The notes beneath the pieces were generated by a model, which saw only the letters and a list, made by a program, of their open reading frames with translations, was not told where the DNA came from and searched no databases. 64,000 nt of DNA from the NCBI GenBank assembly GCA_022695795.1, contig MU404199.1, positions 1 through 64,000 on the forward strand, given 5' to 3'. This DNA comes from Biscogniauxia marginata. Lineage: Eukaryota; Ascomycota; Sordariomycetes; Xylariales; Xylariaceae. Position 1 is the stretch's first letter. Every line of letters begins with the position of its first letter. Shown piece by piece: positions 36,570 through 46,876 of the stretch. Made by a program: the position numbers and the translations under genes.

Positions 36570-38200
36570 TCAACCGACTATCGCCTCACATTCACTTAGC
36601 CTTCGGCTCGCTCGGGCTTTGTGGTCGTTGGTTCCGTTGGCTCCGTTTGCGCGGTGGCCATTAACCGCACCGCGATTGATCCGGCCCGGGGCGAAGGCCT
36701 CGGCGCCGATGTACGTCGTGATGTCGAGCTCGCCGTCCTTGGTGAAGAGACAGCTGATAAACGCCTGCAGGCCCGTGCCGTGCTCGAGTTTCCGGTGCGA
36801 CGCCAGGGCCTCGAGCATGGACAGGTAGCTCCCGGTGTAGGCGCCCCGGCCGTGCGACTCCATCCACCCCATGATGCCCCTGGCTATGCTCCGGTCGTCG
36901 CTCCCGTAGCGCCGTATCGTCGTGTAGAACTTGATATCGGGCAGCACGGCCCCCGGGGCGATGTCGAAGTAGTACTGGTACCCGGACAGCCAGAACTGGA
37001 TCTCCTTGAAGTTGTCCTTCGACACCGGGTCGTATCCGGGGGGGCACGGGATTTCCTGATCCGCGGGGTAGTCCTCGTCCAGGCCCGTGGCGGCGGCGAT
37101 CAGGGACCGCAGGTCCTCCAGGTTCTTCTCCCGGACGGCGATGCGGCCCCCGAGGGTCATGATCTCGCGCACGGAGTCGAAGCTGGTGCGCGGGGTCTGG
37201 AAGTAAAACTTGAGCCGGGCTTTGGACGGCTTGACGTTGTCCACGGCCACCATGCCATAGCAGAGTCAGTTTTATGTTCCTCGTAGCTTTAGTCGTGAAC
37301 TAGGTGAACGTGTTTTTGTCCCTAATCAACTCAAAAAGGAGAGCGGGATGGGCGAAATGGAGAGGAAAGATCACTTACATGGGCTCTAGAAATTCGCCTT
37401 CGGAGTGACTGTTGAGGAACTCATGGAGAGTGGCCCGGGCCTGGTTGTTAGGGTCCAGCTTGGCCAGAGATTCTTCCCACTGGGCCATGGGAATCCGGCC
37501 CTCGGTTTGGCCTAATCGGCGCGGAAGGAAGTATGTCTTTATATTCACACCCTGCGGCACAAGCTCCGCAGCCGTCGCTGTGGTTGTAGTAAAGTGCGCG
37601 CCGGCAGCTGCTTCTTGTGTGTACTTGTGTCGGTCGTGGTCGTACAGCGTAGCGATGAAGTGGTTAGCCCAGGTGAGATCTACCGAGGGCACGGCTTGTT
37701 CAAGACGATGCAACATCTCGATTGAGGCTTGCTGGTTCAATGGATCTATGGCTGTATCGGTGAATTGGTTGATAGGCTCAATCGTGTAGCGTACAGCAGG
37801 ATCGCTCTTAGCTGTGTTTCATTTCCACGAATATTCTATTGGCGAGCCCTCGACGCCCAGAAACGACTGCCACTTGAGGCTGCCGTCGTAACCTGGTTTC
37901 GGGCCCATATAAGGCACCTTTTTGCTACATTAGGCATGATGATACACGCCAGAGGCTCAAAGGTTGTATGGAACTGCTTACTATCTAATGATAGTGAAAC
38001 AACAACGACTCATACTGTCGTTTAGGTGTATAGCCAGCGGCATCTAGCATTTTGGCCAGGTGCGGGCCCGTTAGATGCCACCACTAATCTTTATCTGGGC
38101 TCCGCGATGGAAGGCACCGCGATAGAGCAGCATATACCTTGTTTTCTGAGACTTCAGCTATGATGCTTCTTGGTCAATTGGATTCTTTGTCGTCGTCCAT
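36570..38200 (-). pseudogene. DMATS-type aromatic prenyltransferase, broken by four stop codons
   Basis: The family transfers dimethylallyl groups to indole or other aromatics in alkaloid pathways. Three exons can be placed: 37982-38200, 37379-37917 and 36570-37254. They keep one frame throughout (481 codons, family size), and conserved segments are clear: WWHLTGPHLAKMLDAAGY, VPYMGPKPGYDGSLKWQSF, NIKTYFLPRRLG, ARLKFYFQTP and ELDITTYIG. In-frame stops interrupt it at codon 9 (TGA, 38174-38176), codon 39 (TAG, 38084-38086), codon 72 (TAG, 37985-37987) and codon 106 (TGA, 37819-37821). The last two fall where Trp is expected. The acceptor of intron 2 reads GG instead of AG. The C-terminal exon is open and GC-rich. 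I infer a recent loss by point mutation, without indels. Confidence 0.85.
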
Positions 38201-39721
38201 CATAGATATCACAATGCTAGCCGTCACTGGGTCAATATATATAATATCGACATGTCGCCTTGAATATCACCTTTCTACCAGACAAATGACGGCATGGGCT
38301 CTGAAGAAAGGGTAAACCCGGCGTTTCGATGGCTTGTCGGGCACTCGGTAATTGACTCTTCGTCATTGCAAAGGGGGTGCTCCAATATTGACACCAGTAT
38401 CCATTCACTTGATCGCTTAGGTACATGTCGAGTCTTAGGCGGAATCATTACTATCCGCCCCCTTATCCCTGACAAAGACATGATCCGACATGACAACCAC
38501 TGAGGCGTTATTGCTGATTACCGGTGCCATCTAGGGTATCAATTTCGAGACGGCAAAAATTGCTCGACGTAGGAAAACACCACATTATACTAGGCTCCTA
38601 CTTCGTGGCCGGCGCCGCTGCTACGGCCGAAGAACCGGGATTGAGCGACGTGACACCGGTGGCTAATGATACCACTACCAACGCTGCCATTGGGTATTTA
38701 TGCATCGTATAGAGAAAAGTGCCAATAATTTGTTCGGCCTGATTACCGATGGTTCATTTTGGTGCTCCAGCGATCATTCAAGACTGGCCAGAGTTCCCGA
38801 TTGGGTTCGCCGATCGTGTTCCCCGACATTTCAGAATACTTCGGTAACCATAGAATGCCCCTGATCTCTTCACATAATCCTCACAAGCCTTACGTACAAT
38901 TCGTGTGAGCTAGTTCGAGCTGTGACTATCTCTCACAGTCGCAAGTAATGTATTTACTCCGTCTTTATTTCTTATGTTACTTTTTTCTTCTGAATTTAAA
39001 AGTAAGCAGTTTATCATCTTGAAGCCCTCAGGCAGTTCGTGATTCTTGTAAATCGCGGTAGATGTTATGGGCGATCTACCTAGCTAAGGTATATGGCATT
39101 TTTGAGGATCCTATAATCTTTAATATCGAGGCCTAGGCCTAGGTCTCGCAATTAATGTTACCAAGTTACATCTACAAATCAAGGTTGACAAATACTGAAA
39201 TGCTTGAATCGTGTAACGACGGCTCAGGATGACGCCTCAAAATACCTCTCGCAGTATTCGGAGAGGTGTTATAGTTCAGATTCTCCATCCATCACTTCGC
39301 CATGTGCCCTCTCTGCTGGTGACATTGGACGTCCACTCGGCAGATTTTACTCCCTATAGATGTTAGAACATTTCGCCTGCCGTCAAACAGGCTAGAACAA
39401 GGAACGGACAATGTACCGGCACCAATGAACACAGCGAAGTCGCGGATCAGAAGTGCCACATTATGATCGTCTTTTTATTCCGGTCATTATGCAAATCCAG
39501 ATTGGGAAAGTTAGGCCAGCTGATATGACGCGACTGAAGATTTTTAAGACATGTCAGTTTTTGTCAGGGCCGAGGAGCACGTCAGAAATCGCTAATCTAC
39601 CAAGTCGGAGAAAGGTTGCGCCCAAGACACCTACCCCAGAGATCGATCGACTCGGATCTACAACCCCCTTCCCTGTTCATCTATAATACCCTAGTGCTGA
39701 CGCATACTTCCCCGACAGGGT
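38201..39721. other. Interval with no intact gene, possible relics
   Basis: About 1.5 kb upstream of the broken prenyltransferase. Short frames on both strands are interrupted by stops. On the minus strand around 38590-38700 an Ala/Val/Ser-rich stretch looks mildly protein-like but matches nothing I know. It may hold remnants of further genes of the locus. Confidence 0.4.
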
Positions 39722-40051
39722 TCATGCACAATTAATATGCTGAAGGTGCAGAAGATCGATCGACAACCGCTGGTTTATCTCCGTATACAAATGCATCGAC
39801 GCGGCTTCACGAGACGGCCCGACATTCGGGTGTGCGATAGATTTCACAATACACTTATCAGGTTGGTCTTGGGCTTGATGGAGTGAATTGTAGGATCGGG
39901 ATGGCGTTTTTGATGGCGTTTCTTTTTTAATTAATGGTGTGTTATATGACTCCTCTTTCTGAATTGAGATTGGCCTCTTTATAGGGGACTTGATAGTCTT
40001 ATAGCTGTTTCTACAGTATTCTCCCTGAGGTGCCATAGGTTGGTCGTTCAT
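39722..40051 (-). CDS. Hypothetical frame, 109 aa
   Basis: An ATG-to-stop frame, basic and rich in Lys, Ser, Pro and Tyr, with several dibasic sites (KR, KK) but no signal peptide. No motif or relative is recognised. It lies inside the decayed region and may be a chance frame. Confidence 0.2.
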   Translation of the reverse strand: MNDQPMAPQGEYCRNSYKTIKSPIKRPISIQKEESYNTPLIKKETPSKTPSRSYNSLHQAQDQPDKCIVKSIAHPNVGPSREAASMHLYTEINQRLSIDLLHLQHINCA

Positions 40052-40320
40052 TGAGCCATGAATATCATCATTGTTATGTCAAAGCCTAGGGTAGCTCATG
40101 ATTCACTCATGAGAATGAAAACAAACCTCCTGTATTTATACATACCAGATCCCTCTGAATTTCATATCTTGGTCTCGAAGCAAGTTAGACGCCGTGAAAG
40201 GCAATTTCGTACATAATACCAGCAATATCTTTCTCTCTGCTGAGGTTTGAAGTATGAACGCGTCTTACATTTGCATTATGAAGGAGACTCTCTTGACAAA
40301 AATATTGAATATCAATTTCC

Positions 40321-40808
40321 TTAGAAGGACTCAATACTTGTACCGATGGGACCGCTGGTCATTTGCAGCAGCCACTCTCCGATAGCGATATCCATGACGC
40401 TGACGCCTACACTTTTGTACACGACGAACTTAGATTGAACCCATTCTCTAACTCGGCTATAGTTTCCACACTTAGTGTATGATGAAGCTTACCGACCTCA
40501 TGCATCTGATCTGAACCGATCCCGGCCTTTACCAATCCTCCGGCTTCTTGCAAACAACCACTAGCCGAGTCCACAACGACCCTGCCGTTCCAGACCTGGT
40601 CCGAGAAAACACCTTGAGGGTCTATGATCGTCTTTAAGAGTTCCGGGTCGATTTCCGTCATGTCTAGACGGTAGGATCCGATGGCAGCGATGTATCGGGT
40701 CTTGCACCTAGCCTCTTCCGATGTCAGGTACCGGGCAGGGAAGAGGGCCTGCGTACTGGGAGTCGTGCAGAAGATGACGTCGGCCGCAGCACCTTTTATT
40801 CCCACCAT
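40321..40808 (-). pseudogene. Ornithine cyclodeaminase/mu-crystallin fragment with frameshift
   Basis: Only the C-terminal part of the family is present. From 40808 the frame reads ADVIFCTTPSTQALFPARYL, then AAIGSYRLDMTEIDPELL and VVVDSASGCLQEAGGL, which match the Rossmann half of ornithine cyclodeaminase. After about 40450 the conserved end (VREWVQSKFVVYKSVGVSVM and EWLLQMTSGPIGTSIESF) continues in a different frame to a TAA at 40321. No GT-AG intron of acceptable size restores the phase. The N-terminal 150 or so residues are missing, and the next gene on the same strand ends only 14 bp upstream. I read it as a truncated, frameshifted relic. Confidence 0.75.
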
Positions 40809-40821
40809 CTAGCGTGGTTCA

Positions 40822-42133
40822 TTACGATATGATGTTTTCGTCCGCGAACAGTGATGCCAGTATGCTATTCTGTAGCCCGCTCTTGTCTTTTGCCCAACCT
40901 TTGAGGATCAAGTCTCTCCCCGTAGTCAATGCAGCCAAGATTTTAGGTAAGGGATACGGCAACGGGGCATTCCGATCGCGTCGATAGTACCAGCATATCA
41001 GGTGCACTCCGGCGTGTATGGCGGCGCCAAAAGCCAGCTCCTCGCTGAGCTGGCCGTAGCCTTGGATGAGCCCTTCCATCGCAGGGAGACTCGCCGCAAC
41101 GCCCTTGAAATGATAACGCTCGTAGAGATCGGCCAGGATGCCACCTACGTCTACGGCGCGGTGGCCGAACTGGATATTCTCCCAGTCGATGATAAAGAGC
41201 TTGTTGGAATCCTGCGAGTCTCTCCATGTGCCATTCGGGAGCAGGACACTATTTTTATCGAATGTTAGTTAGTACCGAGCAAGTGATATTTTCAGTATTG
41301 ATTTCTTTTCTTTTTTCTTTTGCTTTGTTATTTTTTTTGGTCGACGCTCTGGAGATGAAAGACTAAAGACAGGAGGGTCTGACTCACTTGCCACCCCAGA
41401 AATCTCCATGGATCAGACCACGGGTTGCATTACCTTCAACCGGTAATCGCTCGAACTCGTGTTTCATCGCCGCTTTCACTGCCTGCAGAGTGTCCCTATA
41501 GCCTTGAATCGTTTCAGGGTGACGTTCAAGGATCTCGATGAAGCTGTCGTAGGTGATGAGGCACTTGAGCTGGCGCATGCCCAGATTGGGTCCGACTTCG
41601 GCCAAGAGCGCGTTCTGTGCGGGCTCTGATGACCAGGTGTGAAAAGAACGGAGCCACGAACCGAGGGCGCGACCGATCGAGGTCGGGCTGGACCTGGGCA
41701 AGGAGAGATTGACGGAAGGTGACTCCAAGACAGTGGTCAGATCAGTCGTGTCGGGGAAGTACTCCAGGACCTGGATGTGCATCTCCTGGTCGAAGAAGTA
41801 GATGCGGGGGACCTTAACTAGAGCATCCCCGCTCGGGGTCGAGATGGTTCTGGGGAAGCCATCCAGAGCGCTGAGCATGGAGTTCTCAAAAGCGCAGCGC
41901 GTGACGTCGAGGGGAAAGTCGCGGTTGATGGCGACATAGTCGGTGGAGACCTTCACGATGACAGTGTCGGCGGCGCTAGAGGGAAGAGGCTGGGTTAGGT
42001 CGCCGCGGTAGAGGAAGTTGGCGGTGCCGCCGCTCAACTTGACCAGCGCCGAGCAGGCATACGGTGAGCCTGCCAATTGATGCAGCACCTGCTGGACGAG
42101 GGCCTGTTCCTCGGCTTGTGTCAGAGGCGCCAT
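40822..42133 (-). CDS. APH/choline-kinase-family small-molecule phosphotransferase
   Basis: A kinase-fold enzyme of the aminoglycoside-phosphotransferase superfamily. Exons 41388-42133 and 40822-41248 (donor GTGAGT, acceptor TAG) give 390 residues. The nucleotide loop SGGTANFLYRG is near residue 31, with the strand TVIVKVSTDYVA following. The catalytic loop is IHGDFWGGN with Asp244 and Asn249, and the metal-binding Asp270 lies in FIIDWENIQFGH. All catalytic residues are present, so it may be active. The ATG at 42133 is chosen because the family begins close to it; the frame is open to 42331, into the promoter shared with the divergent UstYa-like gene 224 bp away. The substrate is unknown. Fungal genes of this type are common in accessory regions. 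Confidence 0.85.
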
Positions 42134-42357
42134 TTTCTGTGGTGTTCGTAGGTGTCGATCTGTCGAAATAGACAACGATGGGCAAGCAGGCGTAAGACGA
42201 AATTCAAACCAATGTTGTAAGTACTGAGTACTGATGGCCCCTCCTGTTAGAGGGGTCGAGAACCAGTCAGGAAGACGCAGAGGATAAGACTCTTCTGGGA
42301 ACAGCGAGTGATTACCAAGCTTCTCGGCCACGAAAGAAGAGATCGGGTTTTTCTCGG
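42134..42357. promoter_or_regulatory. Shared divergent promoter of the kinase and UstYa-like genes
   Basis: Only 224 bp separate the two start codons, which point away from each other. Such a short interval suggests coordinated expression within a cluster. No specific regulator site was identified. Confidence 0.5.
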
Positions 42358-43421
42358 TTGAACTTGACTTACTGTTTGTCTCTCAACCTTGTTCTTACAA
42401 CGTTTAACCTCGCCATTTTACTCTGCTGGTCCATATTCTGGTGGAAGAGCCTGGCGCAGCACGAGTCCGGTAGTAGCGTATCATCGACATTATCTCTGCT
42501 GCCACCATGTATGCCCCCCCTTCTTCTTCTGTTCTGTCGTCGACACCCATGGGGAGAGAAGGTGGGAGCTGACCGATTTTTTTGCCTTCAGCACCGGCGA
42601 TTAGTGCAATAGAGAGGGAACTTCGCCCATTTACCTTGTCGTCACCTTATAATCAGCATCCGGGACCTAGGACAGACAAGCTATGGCACGATTTGGTCAA
42701 CAGTATGTTCTCCATGGACTTGCCAACACAGACCTTGGACAACTGCTGACACGCCCTGGACGCGTTACACAGCCGAAGCTGTGTTTCCGTTGACCGAGGA
42801 AGAGTTCCTCGAGGTCAACGACAGTCCCGAGACTGGTATCAAATTTACGCATGATTCTCAGGGTCGATACCTGGGAACTTTGGCCTCAACCCATCAAATT
42901 CACTGCGTGGTAATAAGATTTCCTTCTAATCCTCCACCTTGTTTTTCATGCCAACACAGCGAGAACGATCAAAAGCGACTGACATATGACGGGCTGATTA
43001 GGACTCTCTGCGAAAAGGTCTCTGATTTCATTATAGGCATTACCAAGCCATCAACGACGCCTTATTTTTGGACAATGACCCTCCCGAGGAGCATCTAAGT
43101 AAACCCCCCTCCCCCCTAACAAAAAAAAGAAACCACTGGGCCCCATGTCAGGGGCAAAGAGAGATATATGCGGCTCGGAGCGAAACGAGAATAGTTCTGC
43201 TAACGAGTTTTTCCAAACACAACTTAACAGTGCACTGTGTTGAGATGCTCCGCAACGCGGTCATGTGCTTCGGCGACGTCTCTGTCATCACCTACAACTG
43301 GAAGCAGGGCCACGAGGGGCCGAAGGCGAGCTTCAAGAGCATGCACTCTTGTCGGAAGTGGGACAAGATCGAGGAGTGGCGCTCCGCCCACGACGTCACC
43401 GGATACTCACCGCGACAGTAA
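42358..43421 (+). pseudogene. UstYa/DUF3328-family protein with one premature stop
   Basis: UstYa-type proteins are membrane-anchored oxidases of fungal peptide pathways (ustiloxin, phomopsin, cyclochlorotine). Five exons join in phase: 42358-42508, 42592-42702, 42773-42909, 43002-43098 and 43231-43421 (228 codons before the terminal stop). Exon 1 gives a membrane segment (LTTFNLAILLCWSIFWW). The two hallmark motifs are HQIHCV at the end of exon 3 and LMHCVEMLR at the start of exon 5, and the family tail SCRKWDKIEEW is present. In exon 4 the frame reads DSLRKGL, then TGA at 43023-43025 (codon 141), then FHYRHYQAINDALF. Family members usually have an aromatic here, so TGG to TGA is the likely change. 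All splice sites are intact. Either it is a recent pseudogene or there is a sequencing error or readthrough. Confidence 0.82.
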
Positions 43422-43642
43422 GATCTAGCCTGTGGGCCGAGATAGTACGTATGTACCACACAACGCACAAAGAGTAGTTCGTGCTTCAACATAGACCACC
43501 GCTCTCCTTTCCATTCAGTCAGTGTCTGCAATATCGTGGTGTCGTGGAATTAGCGTCCATCTCCAAGGCGACAATTTCGTCACTCGGTATTATCATGTTC
43601 GCCTGAGATTCCTTCGTCGTTTGTATAATATTCTGAAACCAG

Positions 43643-44842
43643 CTAAAACGTCACGAGACCGACGTCGGCGTGGAACATGACGAACTGGCGAAGCATCTCC
43701 ACGCAGTGATCTGTGACGCAGAATGGTGTTGTTTAAAAATTGAAGCAGGTATGGAAAGCTCGCGCATAAAAAGACAGCATTGATTGAGGGCTTGTTGGTA
43801 GTACTTACCAAAATGAACTTTGAAAGTCTCGTCTTTATCCCTGAAATCTAGGTCGTGGAGCTTGTAGTAGTCATACTTGAAGTGGGACGCCTTTCGTAGT
43901 AGGTTCTAATAATTATGCCACATGGCGTGAGCCTTTCTCAAGCAAGAAGCAAAGGAAGCTTGAGCCCTTACCACACAATGCAACTAGTGATTACATAGAA
44001 TGTCAGTTTCCAGAATGTCATCACTCCCTTTTCTTTCTTTCTTTCTGTTTTCTCGCGGAAATCATTTAATTACATACCTGGTGAGAGAACTCGGGCTGCA
44101 GAAAATATCCGCCTCCGGATTCCGGCGCGTTCTTGGCCGCCGTCTCAGGGCTTTTCCCGATCTTGAGAAACTCCTTGTCGGTCAAAGCGATGTCTAGTGG
44201 ACGAACTTGATTTTTGTAAGAAAAAAATTTTGTCAGCCATTCCTATCATTCATTCACTGGTGCGTTCTTGTATTATTCGCCCCTCATCTCTGCTCATCAC
44301 ATCGAAGATTTAAATGCTTGACTTACACATAGAAATCTCTTCCCAAGCCCGATCGACCTCGCGCGATGGTGGTCCTCGGTAGGGAGACGGCCATCGTATA
44401 GAGCCGTTGCGCGTGCTGTCTATCAAGGGAAAGAGATTGTCAATCCAGCTCTGACGACAGCAGTTGTGTTGGGTGGAGAGAGAAAGGGGGAAATGGATTT
44501 CCTACAGTATGACGACACTTCTCGAAAACAGCGGCTTTGCAGCCCACGGTCTTGATACCATACCAACCAGATCAGTATAAATGTCAAAAAACCCGAAGAA
44601 GCCCATCCGCTATAGATCAGGTATGCACTGGCTCCACCTCTTGGCCGCGACGTGACAGCTTTTCGCGAGCTGTCACAATGGGAGCATTCGTGAAGTTTCG
44701 CCTCATCGATGAGCTCGTCGTTGCTATATGTATGAACGAACTTGTAGTCGGTTTTGGACAGGCGGTTGTAGGTTATACGGAGGCTCGATCCCACCGTTCC
44801 GAGCATCACCTTGACACGAGAAAGACCCATGGGGATTGCCAT
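43643..44842 (-). CDS. UstYa/DUF3328-family oxidase-like protein
   Basis: Six exons join in phase: 44506-44842, 44327-44419, 44078-44193, 43972-43983 (12 nt), 43809-43905 and 43643-43710, giving 240 residues. A single membrane segment (GFLTFILIWLVWY) lies near residue 85, as in the family. YRGPPSREVDRAWEEISM is the usual start of the lumenal domain. The paired motifs are HQLHCVNLLRK, assembled across exons 3-4-5, and DHCVEMLRQ in exon 6. Intron positions and the 97-nt exon match the neighbouring + strand paralogue. The protein ends at VGLVTF, about 40 residues before the paralogue, and lacks the SCRDW-like tail. The start could be the Met at codon 5 or 13. Role by family: oxidative cyclisation or tailoring of a peptide. 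The partner pathway is not visible. Confidence 0.82.
43972..43983 (-). other. 12-nt microexon coding Leu-His-Cys-Val
   Basis: Flanked by an acceptor CACTAG and a donor GTAAGG. It completes the HQLHC motif and preserves phase 0 on both sides. Without it the conserved motif and the frame would be lost. Confidence 0.75.
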
Positions 44843-45786
44843 AACTGTGATATAAGAGTGGCAGTCTAAAGGGAAGAGACTCAGAGGAGAAACGAATCAC
44901 AAATGTACGGTTCTAGGACGGAGGGTACTGGTGTTCCGGTCTGATTACGGCCCGCAACCTCGAAACAAAATGATGTGTAAATAGGTAGTGTGCCCTAAAA
45001 CAACGAATAATGAATTAAGCTCTTTCTGTATCCATAGTTCGACACGTCTTCCAAGGATGGCTATAATCAGGGAAATAATGAGGGGCGTGGTTTTAGAAAG
45101 CTAGGGAATTAATTGGTTAGTTAGATCTCTGATATTACAATGTAGAGACATATCCCAGGTGAACATGCATTTAATGTGATCTAACTGTCCAAAGCACCTT
45201 GTTCGCTTATCAAATATTATTACACCAAACCTACGACTCAGGAAGGAGGTATATAATACTAGGGAACTGGTGACATGCTAGGAGGTTTCAGATACTTAAT
45301 GAGCTATATGCTTGCATTTATCAATATTTGGTCAGAGCCGTGTCCAGTATTATAATGTGGACAATACTAAGGGCCATTTTGCCTAATTTGATTACCGGAT
45401 CTCATTACTTAGGTACTTACTGATTACATGGTCATAAACTCGAATGGATCTGATTATTTTCGTTCGCTTCATCCCGGTTTGTTTGCTTACTGGGATTTGC
45501 ATACTAGACTGTTCTTAGAAGAAACGGGTGAAAAAGAAAGGACGAACAAAATGAAAAACCAAAGTCAAGGCAAAATTACAAGGGGGGCAAACCCCTAGAA
45601 AACGAGGGGGAAGCGAAGAAAAGTGGCTTTTACTCGCACGAAGAACCTCATGGTACGTTGGAGGCACTTACCATATGTAGCAGTTATACGGTTAACTATA
45701 GCGGCGAAATGAAAAAAAACGATTTTTAGGTCTACGCCTTATATAAAATAACTATAAACCTTATTTATTAGAATGTTAAACATAGT
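44843..45786. other. Transition from genic DNA to AT-rich block
   Basis: No gene is recognised. Base composition shifts from mixed to AT-rich near 45660-45720. Confidence 0.55.
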
Positions 45787-46223
45787 AACATGTCTCATAA
45801 GCGAGTGGGCTACATAAGCGAGTAAGCCACTTAATTTCCTATATAAAATCGGCTTTTTCAAAAATTCATAACTTTACACGTAAAAATCGTAAAAGTCTCG
45901 AACCTTTTTTTTAGTTATATAATTATAAGGTTTAATTAAAAGTAAAATTAAAGAAATTAATTTTAAGAAACGTAAAAAGAAAACGTATAAAAACTAAAAT
46001 TAAAATTAAACGCACGGACCTTTTTATATATTTCTTTATACATTTCACTTTTTATTTTTTCGATTTTATTTTTAATTAAACTTTGTAATTATATAATAAA
46101 AAAAAGATTCGAGATTTTTACGATTTTTATGTGTAAAGTTATAAATTTTTAAAAAAGCCGATTTTATATAAAAAATTAAGTGGCTCACTTATTTATATAA
46201 CCCACTCACTTATAAGACACGTT
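45787..46223. mobile_element. Foldback/MITE-like inverted-repeat element
   Basis: The left arm (45787 to about 45960) is matched by the reverse complement of the right arm (about 46050-46223). The left outer end reads AACATGTCTCATAAGCGAGT and the right end, on the other strand, reads AACGTGTCTTATAAGTGAGT. The match continues inward through AAGCCACTTAAT, AAAATCGGCTTTTT and TTTACACGTAAAAATCGT. Arms of about 170 bp flank a short AT-rich centre. Differences between arms are mostly C/T and G/A, as after RIP. No transposase frame is inside, so a non-autonomous DNA transposon is the best reading. Confidence 0.75.
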
Positions 46224-46503
46224 AATTATTATAATTATAATTTAAAGTAGTTATATTATAAAAGTTTTTATTATATTAAAAAGATAAGTTATATATAATT
46301 AATATATTTTTATAAAAAAAGAATAAAATAAAACAAAGGCTTATTTTATCTTAGTTATTTTTAATAACTTAATAAATTCAATTCTTTATTTACTATATAT
46401 ACGAGCTCGACTTCTTTGATACGTTTCTAGGTATTAAAATAATAATAACAGGTAATATATGGTATTATTATCCAGCTCATTTAAGTATAAGGGTCTAGGG
46501 CTG

Positions 46504-46876
46504 TGTGACGAACCTCCCTGTGTGTTCTTGGTTAGCTAACTTCACAGGTAAGTACGTATTAGGTTTTCTTGATTTAAAGGTAATAATAGATCGAGGTTAG
46601 TTTAAGATATTCATAATACTTTATTCGTTAAAGAGATTTCAAGGTATTTTCATTATAGTATTAAGGAGTGATTATAGTTTTAAATTAATAGTTAAAAAAC
46701 TCGAATGAATAATTAGATATATAGGAAATCCCTTTCTTTTTATACTTATTCTTTTTAAAGAATAATGTTTAATATTCTTTTTACTTTTTTATAAGTATTT
46801 AAGACTTTTATAAATACGTCGTTATTTTATTCTTAAAAATATATATAATTTTAACTTTAAATGTTTATATATATTT
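46504..46876 (+). mobile_element. LTR, left copy (RIP-mutated)
   Basis: It begins TGTGACGAACCTCCCTG and can be aligned base by base with the solo LTR at 50138 over its first 270 bases. Differences run mostly in the direction C-to-T and G-to-A, for example TCACTATAGTATC in the solo copy against TCATTATAGTATT here. The right end is estimated from the length of the solo LTR. The first 50 bases are nearly unmutated. Confidence 0.7.

Noticed and set aside
39722..40051. Possible RiPP precursor with dibasic sites near the UstYa genes
   Set aside because: There is no signal peptide and no repeated core between the dibasic sites, which dikaritin-type precursors have.
40435..40490. A 36-bp GTAAGC...ATAG intron to repair the cyclodeaminase frame
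   Set aside because: It is shorter than any intron in this window and the spliced product would still be in the wrong frame for the conserved end.
42134..42331. N-terminal extension of the kinase to an ATG at 42331
   Set aside because: The added 66 residues are not kinase-like and would fill the short promoter shared with the divergent gene.
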